A stretch of 49,596 bases of DNA from Bacillota bacterium. Lineage in GTDB: Bacteria; Bacillota; Clostridia; Oscillospirales; Ruminococcaceae. The DNA is taken from positions 1 to 49,596 of the forward strand of contig JAEZTV010000004.1 of assembly GCA_023421245.1 (NCBI GenBank), given 5' to 3'. Position numbers and translations under genes: made by a program. The notes under the pieces were generated by a model. That model was not told the DNA's origin. It ran no database searches and worked only from the letters and a program-made list of their open reading frames with translations. Shown here piece by piece: positions 43,088 to 49,596 of the stretch; the stretch's first letter is position 1; each line of letters opens with the position of its first letter.

Positions 43088-44206
43088 ATGGACGACCTTA
43101 ATCTGCACACCGCCGCATCACCCGACAATACAACCTCCCCCCTGCCCGATGCCCCACAATCAGGCGCAAAGGGCCCCGCGGAAAACACCTCCGCCAAAGG
43201 CGTTTCTCTCCCCCGTACTGCCGCCGAACCCGAAGCTCCGCAGTCCGCCGAGCCGGCGTGCGAACATACCGCTCCGCTGCCCGAAAACACAGCGCAGGAT
43301 GCACCCCCTGCAGATACGCGCTCCGAGGATACTGCAGCCTTCCCGCCTCCGGATATGATTGCTTGCCCCCGCTGCGGCAACCTCATTCCGTATGAAAACT
43401 TCTGCCCCGTGTGCACCTTCAGCCTTCGCGGCATGCCGCCCGCACAATCTGCTCCCACGCCCGCTTACAACCCTTATGCGGGCGTAGTTCCTCCTGTGGC
43501 AAACCGTCCGCAGCCCCCTTACGGTTATGCACAACAAACAACCCTTTACCCGCAGCAACCGCCGCCACCCCCTTGGCAGGGTGCCGCCCACTCATACGCG
43601 CCTGCACCCCCCCAACCGCCTCGTGCGGATTCTTCCCGCTGGCCGATGGTAGCTGCCATTGTAATGGGCAGTATTATGCTTGTAATACAGCTCATTATGC
43701 TCATTGTGCTTGCTTACGGTGTTTCGCTGCTGGATGCAAAGTCCTCACCGGAGGGCGGAAATAACTTTCTGCCGGGCGGCGAGTATACTGAGGATGGCTT
43801 ACTGCCGGATAATATCCTGCCGCAGTATTTTATCGGTGATACCGTGATAAAGGGCGATGTCGTCTACGATTTTGACTACTGCTTCTCCGAGGAGGATTCC
43901 GAAGGTGCCTCCTCTCTGGTGGTAGTCGGGGTTACGTTTAAAAACAACTCCTCTGCCACGCTTACGCTTACCCCTTCCCTTTTCCGGTTAGAGGATGCCT
44001 CGGGCAACCCCTGCGAATACGCCGCCAAACGGGGCGGGGTATCCGCAAAGGATGTACTTGAGCGCACCGTGCTGATGCCGGGCGAAAAGGTCAGCAAGCT
44101 GCTGCTCTACTCTGTGGTTTCCGGCGACTACGACTATCTGCCGCTCTATGTGCTCGACCCGTCGGGCCGTGAGCTGTTCTATGTATACCTCTCTTTGCAC
44201 AGTTAA
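43088..44206 (+). CDS. Zinc-ribbon, Pro-rich single-pass membrane protein
   Basis: A 372-residue protein of unknown function in four parts. A Ser/Pro/Ala-rich disordered stretch covers about 1-88. A zinc ribbon CPRCG-N10-CPVC follows at about 93-109. A Pro/Tyr/Gln-rich linker spans about 118-180, then one transmembrane helix (MVAAIVMGSIMLVIQLIMLIVLAYG, about 195-219). The extracellular beta-domain (about 230-372, with SSLVVVGVTFKNNSSATLTL and MPGEKVSKLLLYSVV) resembles DUF4352/telomeric-repeat-like Ig folds of lipoproteins. It suits a cell-envelope sensor or assembly protein with a cytoplasmic zinc ribbon. AAAGGAG lies before ATG 43088. It is monocistronic with its own terminator. Confidence 0.8.
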   Translation: MDDLNLHTAASPDNTTSPLPDAPQSGAKGPAENTSAKGVSLPRTAAEPEAPQSAEPACEHTAPLPENTAQDAPPADTRSEDTAAFPPPDMIACPRCGNLIPYENFCPVCTFSLRGMPPAQSAPTPAYNPYAGVVPPVANRPQPPYGYAQQTTLYPQQPPPPPWQGAAHSYAPAPPQPPRADSSRWPMVAAIVMGSIMLVIQLIMLIVLAYGVSLLDAKSSPEGGNNFLPGGEYTEDGLLPDNILPQYFIGDTVIKGDVVYDFDYCFSEEDSEGASSLVVVGVTFKNNSSATLTLTPSLFRLEDASGNPCEYAAKRGGVSAKDVLERTVLMPGEKVSKLLLYSVVSGDYDYLPLYVLDPSGRELFYVYLSLHS

Positions 44207-44223
44207 CCGGTCTTGATTTAATG

Positions 44224-44252
44224 CCGCATCCTTTTCCGGGTGCGGTATTTTT
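44224..44252 (+). terminator. Terminator after the zinc-ribbon gene
   Basis: CCGCATCC pairs with GGGTGCGG (44224-44231 with 44238-44245) and is followed by TATTTTT. Confidence 0.85.
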
Positions 44253-44306
44253 CTGCCGTTTTAATGGAAAAGACGCTGAAAAACAGGTATAATGAACTTT
44301 GATATA

Positions 44307-44385
44307 ATAAATCCGCAATGGCTGTAAAGCAGCCATTGCTCGCGCTTTGCGCGGTCTGTGCCGTATGACGACACAGAGGATTTAT
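44307..44385. repeat. Cloverleaf-folding element 1
   Basis: An 8-bp closing stem (44307-44314 with 44378-44385, perfect) encloses three hairpins. H1 has 10 bp (44315-44324 with 44330-44339). H2 has 5 bp with loop TTT (44341-44345 with 44349-44353). H3 has 6 bp (44355-44360 with 44372-44377) plus 3 bp after a 1x1 internal mismatch. Only one-base junctions separate the arms. It is not a tRNA: it has no T-loop, no anticodon-stem geometry, and H1 is too long. It may be a small mobile palindromic element or an RNA. Confidence 0.8.
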
Positions 44386-44393
44386 TTCATCGA

Positions 44394-44474
44394 AAAACCA
44401 CTTATGCGCCGGTATCCGGCGCTTTCGCAGCAAAGCTGCGCACAAAACGACATGCCGTTTTGTGCTGTGGTTTT
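44394..44474. repeat. Cloverleaf-folding element 2
   Basis: The same plan in a different sequence. An 8-bp closing stem (44394-44401 with 44467-44474) encloses H1 with 7 bp (44406-44412 with 44416-44422), H2 with 6 bp and loop AAA (44426-44431 with 44435-44440), and H3 with 9 bp (44441-44449 with 44456-44464). It lies eight bases after element 1 and directly abuts R2 copy 5. Confidence 0.8.
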
Positions 44475-44478
44475 ATGA

Positions 44479-44612
44479 TATAATCAATTAACCCCAAAAC
44501 CCCTCTGAAATTTTCAAGCGGCAAGCTGTGCTAGTCAACACACAAAAGCGTGCGGGCCGATTATGCTACCCCGCACTATTAAAACCAGAATGGTTTTAAA
44601 GTTTGCTGATTA
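44479..44612 (-). repeat. R2 dispersed repeat, copy 5
   Basis: Minus orientation. It runs from the ATCAGCAAAC end (44612), through the hairpin TTTAAAACC-ATTCT-GGTTTTAAT and the AGCTTGCCGCTTGAAAATTT block, to GGTTTTGGGGTTAATTGATT (44479). It lies between cloverleaf element 2 and pyrC, whose start is 33 bases beyond it. Confidence 0.85.
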
Positions 44613-44644
44613 TAGAACTCTACGGCGAAAGGAATGATACAGCC

Positions 44645-45955
44645 ATGATTGTGATACAAAACGGTCGTGTTATCGACCCTGCGCGGGACATCGACGCCGT
44701 CCTTGATCTTGCCATTGCGAATGGGCGGATTGCTGCGCTCGGCAATGATGTTTGCACCGATAGGGCTGCACAGGTCATCGATGCCCGGGGGCTTGTCGTC
44801 TGCCCCGGGCTTGTGGATGTACATGTACATTTCCGTGACCCCGGCCTTACCTACAAGGAGGATATCCTCACAGGCGCCGCGGCCGCGGCAAAGGGCGGCT
44901 TTACCACCGTGGTATGCATGGCAAACACAAAACCCGCAGTAGATAACATACAAACCCTGCGCTATGTGCTGGATAAGGCAAAACAGGCCCCCATCCGTGT
45001 ACATTCGGTTGCCGCCCTTACCAAAGGGACACAGGGGCACGAGCTTTGCGAGCTCGAGCAGCTTGCCGCAGCCGGTGCGTGCGGTTTTTCAGACGACGGC
45101 CTTCCTTTGACGGATGAGAAGATGCTCCTTGCGGCAATGCACCGCGCCAAGGCGCTGAATCTGCCCATCAGCCTGCACGAGGAGCATCCCGCACTCATCG
45201 CGCAGAGCGGCGTGAACGCGGGCGCAGTCGCCTCGGCACTCGGGCTCTCCGGCGCACCCGCCGCCGCAGAGGATGTAATGGTCGCGCGCGATTGTATGCT
45301 TGCCCTGTATACCGGCGCAAAGGTAAACCTTCAGCATATCAGTTCTGCGCGTTCTGTCGCGCTTATCCGCCTTGCCAGGTCCATGGGCGCCGACATTGCT
45401 GCCGAGGCAACCCCGCAGCACTTCACCCTCACCGAGCAGGCGGTGCTTACCAAGGGAACGCTTGCAAAGCTCAATCCCCCGTTGCGTACCGAACAGGACC
45501 GCCTTGCCGTTGTGGAGGGCCTGCGCGACGGCACGCTCAACATCATCGCCACCGACCACGCCCCCCACACTACCGAAGAGAAGGCGCTCCCGTTTTCAGA
45601 CGCACCCAGCGGTATGATCGGCCTTGAAACCGCACTTGCGCTCGGCATCACCGCGCTTGTGCGCGAAGGGCACCTTACCCTCGGCGAGCTTATCCGCAAG
45701 ATGAGCGTCAACCCCGCCGCGTTATACGGCTTTGATGCAGGCTCTCTTGCCGTCGGCGCACCCGCCGATATCACCATCCTTGACCCCGATGCCGCGTTTG
45801 TCGCAGGCGAATATCTCTCAAAATCCTCAAACTCACCCTTCACGGGCACAACACTGTTCGGGATCGTGCTGTACACCCTGTGCGGCGGCGATGTTGTATA
45901 TAAGCACCCGCAGGCGGCAGTAACCCATTCCCGCAAAGCCGGAGGTACCGTATGA
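44645..45955 (+). CDS. pyrC: Dihydroorotase
   Basis: A 436-residue class I (PyrC-type) dihydroorotase of pyrimidine synthesis that cyclises carbamoyl-aspartate. The zinc site is DVHVHFRDPG (about 57-66), with EHPA, AEATPQHFTLTE and ATDHAPHT further along, and the C-terminal strand returns to the composite beta-sandwich. The ATG at 44645 is chosen, since IVIQNGRVIDPARD follows and AAAGGA lies about 11 bases upstream. The open frame to 44603 starts inside R2. It is coupled by ATGA overlap to a small membrane protein. No other pyr gene is in the window. Confidence 0.96.
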   Translation: MIVIQNGRVIDPARDIDAVLDLAIANGRIAALGNDVCTDRAAQVIDARGLVVCPGLVDVHVHFRDPGLTYKEDILTGAAAAAKGGFTTVVCMANTKPAVDNIQTLRYVLDKAKQAPIRVHSVAALTKGTQGHELCELEQLAAAGACGFSDDGLPLTDEKMLLAAMHRAKALNLPISLHEEHPALIAQSGVNAGAVASALGLSGAPAAAEDVMVARDCMLALYTGAKVNLQHISSARSVALIRLARSMGADIAAEATPQHFTLTEQAVLTKGTLAKLNPPLRTEQDRLAVVEGLRDGTLNIIATDHAPHTTEEKALPFSDAPSGMIGLETALALGITALVREGHLTLGELIRKMSVNPAALYGFDAGSLAVGAPADITILDPDAAFVAGEYLSKSSNSPFTGTTLFGIVLYTLCGGDVVYKHPQAAVTHSRKAGGTV

Positions 45956-46344
45956 TGAAAAAAAGAATCCGCCTCTCACTGGTTATCGTCTTGCTATACG
46001 GCACGGTATACCTGCTAAACACCTTATTTTTTGATATCTACAAGCCATATTACCTGTATACCGTCAGCTGGACAACCAGACAGGTTCTGCCCTTTGTGTG
46101 CCTCCTTACCGTGGCTATGACCGTTTGGGGAAAATGGCGCATTACCGCGCCTGTCTCCTTTGCGGGGTACCTGCTCGGCATTGTACTCGGCGAGCTGCTG
46201 GGCGGCTTTCAGCGCGATGTTCCCCCGCAGTATAAGCATTACGGCTGGCTCGTGTGGGGCCTTGTGTACGCCGCCTCCATCGTTGCCGGTCTGCTCATAC
46301 AACGGCTTCGGCGGCGAATACCCGCACCGCAAAACGAGGAATAA
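45952..46344 (+). CDS. Small four-helix membrane protein
   Basis: A 130-residue integral membrane protein of unknown function. It has four hydrophobic segments (LSLVIVLLYGTVYLL, VLPFVCLLTVAMTVWG, FAGYLLGIVLGELLGG and LVWGLVYAASIVAGLLI) and a basic C-terminal tail. Its ATG overlaps the stop of pyrC, so it is translated with it. The reason for that coupling is not evident; a uracil or orotate permease would be far larger. Confidence 0.75.
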   Translation: MMKKRIRLSLVIVLLYGTVYLLNTLFFDIYKPYYLYTVSWTTRQVLPFVCLLTVAMTVWGKWRITAPVSFAGYLLGIVLGELLGGFQRDVPPQYKHYGWLVWGLVYAASIVAGLLIQRLRRRIPAPQNEE

Positions 46345-46467
46345 AACTTGCCCTGCATCAAACACACAGGTCTGCTTCAGCGTAGGCATTCCTTTTTGCC
46401 TCCCCGCTTGCCTTGCGGCAGACTTAAAGATAGCGACCGTAAGCCTTTGCGCATCACCAAACAACAA

Positions 46468-46508
46468 AGCGGCAAGTCTTTCCGCGTGGAAAGACTTGCC
46501 GCTGTTTT
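46468..46508. terminator. Bidirectional terminator after the pyrC operon
   Basis: A perfect 16-bp stem (46468-46483 with 46488-46503) with loop GCGT. The plus strand continues GTTTTTA and the minus strand TTGTTGTTTGG. It serves the plus-strand operon and the gene that ends at 46533. Confidence 0.9.
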
Positions 46509-46532
46509 TATGCAATCACTGTGCGCGAAACC

Positions 46533-47576
46533 CTAGGATGCGCTGCCCGAAGCCTTGCTTGAGCTTGAACTGCCCGAGCTCGAACTGCCCGAACCGGAGC
46601 TGCTTGCGCCGGACGATGCGCCGGCACTGCTGGTGCCCGATGAGCTGTCCTTATCCTCCGACTCATTTTCCCCGGAATCCACATCCTCATCCTGCCCGGC
46701 TGACGAGGTATCCTCCTCCGGCTCAGACGAGTCACCGAACGTTTCCTCCTCAAGCGATGAGGTGTCGGAGGTAATCAGGTCTTCCTCGTAGTATTCATTC
46801 TCCGAACCGGTGCCCGAAGCCCCCGATTCGCTCTTTTCTACGTCACGCAGCGCGGTAATAATATAGCCGCTTTCGGTTCTCTGCAGGTGATAGTTCATGT
46901 ACTTATCGGGATCAGGTTCAAAGCGGTTACCCTTTTCGTCTATCTCCCATACACTGCCCGGCGGCACATAGCCTACCCGCAAAATAATCTCGTCCGCGTT
47001 TTTTGTAATCTTCTCTACCTTCGGCGTATACAATGCAACCTCCGCCGTGGTGGGAACACTGTACACCTTATTTTCTTCATCATAAAAATAGCTGGTTTCA
47101 TAATCGCCAAACGTCTGGTGTTCAAGCTTTACGCCGGGGCCAAACAGGTTTGCCGCACGCACATCCAGCTCAGACGCCGGAATCAATGAAAAGTTAAACT
47201 CATCCTTTGCCCATTTTGCGTCATCGTTGTTGAGGATGGCCGACCACATCGCCGTCTGCAGCAACATCGGCTGGTCGAGTGTCGAAACATTCTCAAAGGG
47301 CGGCGGGTCATACATTACCACCGGTATAAGGATACGCTCAAACTTCGCCTTTTCCTTGTCATTGTTAATAAACGATTGCGTAAGGCTCACAATGCTCGCA
47401 ATCAGCGTAATGACACCGACCACGCACAGAATGAGGATGGTAAGACCGATGGGCGCCGCCACGCGGCTGCCCTTGCGTCTGCGTTTGGATGATACCGGCG
47501 CGGATGGCGCCGGTTGTTTTATCCCTTGCTCGGGCGCAAGCCCGCTTTTGAATAGCTCGCTATCCTTTGTACCCAT
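46533..47576 (-). CDS. Single-pass membrane protein with Ser/Glu-rich tail
   Basis: A 347-residue protein. It has a basic cytoplasmic N-terminus (SKRRRKGSRVAAP) and one transmembrane helix (IGLTILILCVVGVITLIASIV, about 43-63). An extracellular domain (about 75-255) includes VVMYDPPPFENVSTLDQPMLLQ and YLQRTESGYIITAL-like strands. A disordered tail (about 260-347) of Glu/Asp then Ser/Gly follows. The tail suggests an exposed spacer at the cell wall. AGGAGG precedes ATG 47576. I do not recognise the family; it lies 42 bp downstream of proA on the same strand. Confidence 0.75.
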   Translation of the reverse strand: MGTKDSELFKSGLAPEQGIKQPAPSAPVSSKRRRKGSRVAAPIGLTILILCVVGVITLIASIVSLTQSFINNDKEKAKFERILIPVVMYDPPPFENVSTLDQPMLLQTAMWSAILNNDDAKWAKDEFNFSLIPASELDVRAANLFGPGVKLEHQTFGDYETSYFYDEENKVYSVPTTAEVALYTPKVEKITKNADEIILRVGYVPPGSVWEIDEKGNRFEPDPDKYMNYHLQRTESGYIITALRDVEKSESGASGTGSENEYYEEDLITSDTSSLEEETFGDSSEPEEDTSSAGQDEDVDSGENESEDKDSSSGTSSAGASSGASSSGSGSSSSGSSSSSKASGSAS

Positions 47577-47618
47577 ATTCGGATACCTCCTTTGACGGCG
47601 CGCAACAAGGTACGGTCG

Positions 47619-48869
47619 CTAGCGTATCTGCCCGCTGCCGTGTATCACAAATTTCACGGATGTCAATTCATTCAGCCCCATCGGGCCGCGTGTGTGCAGC
47701 TTCTGGGTTGAAATACCGATCTCGGCGCCCAAACCAAACACCCCGCCGTCGGTAAAGCGGGTAGAGGCGTTTACATACACCGCCGCCGCGTCGATTTCCT
47801 GCGTAAAGCGTTCGCTGTTTGTAAGGCTTTGAGTTACAATGCATTCACTGTGGCCGCTTGTATAGTTTACTATGTGTGCGATTGCCTCGTCAATGGCAGA
47901 GGTTACCTTCACCGCAAGGATGTAGTCCAGATACTCTGTGGAATAGTCCTCCTCGGTGGCGGGAACAACTTCCTCGCCGAGAATGCGGCGGGTTTTTTCG
48001 CAGCCGCGCAGCTCCACCCCCGCTTCCCGCAGCAGCGCATAGGCCATAGGCAAAAACTCTGCGGCCACCGCCTCGTGAACGAGCAGCGTTTCGGCCGCGT
48101 TGCACACCGACGGGCGCGAGGTCTTTGCATTGTAAATAATGCGTGCGGCCATGGTAAGGTCGCAGGGGCTATCCACATATACATGGCAGTTGCCCACACC
48201 TGTTTCGATTACCGGTACCGTTGCGTTTTGCACGCACGCCGAAATAAGCCCCGCACCGCCGCGCGGAATCAACACATCCACATAGCCGTTCAGGCGCATC
48301 AGTTCGGTGGCGGTTTCGCGCGCAGTGTCGCTGATAATCTGTATGCAATCTTCATTTAGGCCCGCGTCCTTTATCGCCTCGCGCATCACCGCGGCAAGGC
48401 AAAGGTTCGAGTACAGCGCCTCTTTGCCGCCGCGCAAAATCACGGCATTTGCGCTCTTTAGGCAGAGCACGGCGGCATCCACCGTTACATTAGGGCGCGC
48501 CTCGTAGATGATGGCAATCACCCCGAGCGGCACCCTCGTCTTTTCAATCCGCAGCCCGTCTGCGTTTACAAATCCGCTGTCAATGCGCCCGATTGGGTCG
48601 GGCAGCATCATAACCTCGCGCACCGCATCCGCAATGCCCTTGACCCTTTGCTCCGTCAGGTGCAGGCGGTCAAGCAATGCCCGCGAAAGCCCTCTGGCCT
48701 TGCCGTTTGCAAGGTCGCGCGCGTTCTCTGCAAGTATGCGCTGCAGATTATCCTCCAGCGCCTGGGCAATCGCCCCCAGCGCCTTGTTTTTTTGTGCGGT
48801 TGTCGCCATCATCAGCGTTCTTGCCGCCTTCTTGGCCGCAATCCCCGTTTGCAATACCGTTCGTTCCAT
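47619..48869 (-). CDS. proA: Gamma-glutamyl phosphate reductase
   Basis: A 416-residue ProA, the NADPH-dependent reductase of proline biosynthesis. It contains PLGVIAIIYEARPNVTVDAA, LRGGKEALYSN, PRGGAGLI, the catalytic cysteine region KTSRPSVCNAAET and the C-terminal FGLGAEIGISTQKLHTRGPMGL. The start is ATG 48869 (AAAGGG upstream), with the open frame to 48896 lacking support. ProB normally precedes proA. It is not visible here, because the upstream DNA is an R1 cluster that extends to the window edge. Confidence 0.96.
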   Translation of the reverse strand: MERTVLQTGIAAKKAARTLMMATTAQKNKALGAIAQALEDNLQRILAENARDLANGKARGLSRALLDRLHLTEQRVKGIADAVREVMMLPDPIGRIDSGFVNADGLRIEKTRVPLGVIAIIYEARPNVTVDAAVLCLKSANAVILRGGKEALYSNLCLAAVMREAIKDAGLNEDCIQIISDTARETATELMRLNGYVDVLIPRGGAGLISACVQNATVPVIETGVGNCHVYVDSPCDLTMAARIIYNAKTSRPSVCNAAETLLVHEAVAAEFLPMAYALLREAGVELRGCEKTRRILGEEVVPATEEDYSTEYLDYILAVKVTSAIDEAIAHIVNYTSGHSECIVTQSLTNSERFTQEIDAAAVYVNASTRFTDGGVFGLGAEIGISTQKLHTRGPMGLNELTSVKFVIHGSGQIR

Positions 48870-48969
48870 TGCTCTTCCCTTTCGTCTATCCGCCATGCGG
48901 GGCTTATACTATTACCGGTTTAAGCGACAGACAGCATCTCTCGCCTATAACCCTCCTCCGGATAAGATC

Positions 48970-49145
48970 AACCCGTCTCGCGCAAACCCGCAGATTTTCC
49001 CAATGCGAATCTTTAGATTCGCTATGTGCAGGGGGCGGCGTCCACGACACTTCGCATCCCAGCCACCTGCCCGTTATTTTAGATCAATCTGTTGCACGGA
49101 AAACCGCAGGTTTTTAGAATGCCAGCCGAAGGCTGGCTATGTCAC
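48970..49145. repeat. R1 mosaic repeat, copy III
   Basis: It has an AAACCCGCAGATTTTCCC module plus GCGAAT-CTTTAG-ATTCGC (about 48986-49023). A second AAAACCGCAGGTTTTTAG module (about 49100) is followed by GCCAGCC-GAA-GGCTGGC (about 49122-49138). It occurs upstream of proA, outside any gene. Confidence 0.8.
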
Positions 49146-49181
49146 CTCATCAGTCCATCTGTGCCTGCCAGTCTTCGCAAT

Positions 49182-49596
49182 GTCAAGCAAAGCTCGCCGT
49201 TTCGGAGAAGCCATCTCTTTGCGTATCTTTTGAAGGAATGTTTCGCCTTAGGATGACTTGCTTTTGTTGAATGTGTAGGGGCGCGCATTGCGCGTCCGAA
49301 TTTGACCTCATTGCCTCGTGTAAAGCCTTCTCTTGTTAGGAGAAGGTGGCGCGTAGCGCCGGATGAGGTCAAATGCCAACCTTGCACAACACGGAAAACC
49401 GCAGGTTTCCCCAATGCGAAACTTGTTTCGCTATGTTTCGCCTTCGGGCGACTTGCTTTTGTTGAATGTGTAGGGGCGCGCATTGCGCGTCCGAATTTGA
49501 CCTCATTGCCTCGTGTAAAGCCTTCTCCTGTTAGGAGAAGGTGGCGCGTAGCGCCGGATGAGGTCAAATGCAAATCTTGCATAATACGGAAAACTG
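49182..49596. repeat. R1 mosaic repeat with a 195-bp-period tandem duplication
   Basis: It opens with the GTCAAGCAAAGC...TTTCGGAGAAGCC module (49182-49235). Two units follow, 49239-49400 and 49434-49596, aligned at a period of 195 and nearly identical. Each contains the TTCGCC module, GGGGCGCGCATTGCGCGTCC, CCTTCTCN-TGTTAG-GAGAAGG and GGCGCGTAGCGCCGGATGAG, and ends at CGGAAAAC. The second unit is cut by the window edge. A 146-codon minus-strand open frame across it is an artefact of the repeat. Confidence 0.88.

Noticed and set aside
44307..44385. tRNA gene (cloverleaf of 79 bases)
   Set aside because: No GTTCNANNC T-loop, no 7-base anticodon loop, wrong arm lengths (10, 5, 9 bp) and an 8-bp closing stem; the second copy fails in the same way.
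49142..49582. 146-codon minus-strand ORF with an internally repeated peptide
   Set aside because: It is a translation of the R1 tandem repeat. A similar peptide appears upstream of the thioesterase start for the same reason, and there is no ribosome binding site or conserved protein feature.

Overview
The window looks like chromosomal DNA of a moderately GC-rich, low-branching Gram-positive anaerobe of class Clostridia (Oscillospiraceae/Ruminococcaceae-like). The reasons are lipobox lipoproteins, AGGAGG-type ribosome binding sites with several TTG/GTG starts, a complete V-type ATPase operon, DegV, TypA and Tex proteins, an rplM-rpsI pair, a Trp-type T-box leader and consensus sigma-A promoters. 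The species assignment is inference. I see no rRNA, tRNA, CRISPR array, integrase or transposase. Layout: 0.2-2.4 kb holds a CHAP amidase and two related lipoproteins, the second frameshifted. 2.4-5.4 kb holds tex and an acyl-ACP thioesterase. 5.4-6.2 kb is a gene-free stretch of hairpin-rich mosaic repeats (family R1). 6.4-9.1 kb is a GH94 glycoside phosphorylase. 9.6-10.8 kb is an overlapping alkylation-repair pair (Ogt plus an HhH glycosylase). 10.8-12.8 kb holds a VOC protein and an NCS2 purine permease. 13.3-18.0 kb is a branched-chain amino-acid ABC operon (livKHMGF, minus strand). 18.3-19.9 kb is a GT-C glycosyltransferase with an overlapping lipoprotein. 20.3-29.5 kb is the V-type ATPase operon, read H-I-K-E-C-F-A-B-D on the minus strand. 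29.9-33.0 kb holds DegV and typA. 33.4-34.9 kb holds rplM-rpsI and ybaK. 35.2-37.2 kb holds a hydrolase and a double-GNAT protein. 37.4-40.0 kb is a Fur-box-preceded chemoreceptor/FMN-lipoprotein operon. 40.2-42.8 kb holds a CPBP protease and a T-box-controlled TrpB2. 43.1-47.6 kb holds a zinc-ribbon membrane protein, two cloverleaf-folding palindromic elements, pyrC with a small membrane protein, and a Ser-tailed membrane protein. 47.6-48.9 kb is proA, followed by a second R1 cluster with a 195-bp-period tandem duplication. Most genes are housekeeping. The most unusual material is non-coding. There are two adjacent sequences (44307-44385 and 44394-44474), different in sequence, that each fold as an 8-bp closing stem around three hairpins. 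There is a second dispersed repeat family (R2, about 135-170 bp, five copies in both orientations). The R1 mosaic modules include one diverged hairpin copy at 36147 with a compensatory base-pair change. Among the genes, the best candidate for new biology is the chemoreceptor/FMN-binding lipoprotein pair behind a near-consensus Fur box, which suggests iron-controlled chemotaxis linked to extracytoplasmic flavin redox chemistry. The Trp T-box in front of a stand-alone TrpB2 suggests tryptophan-regulated indole salvage.
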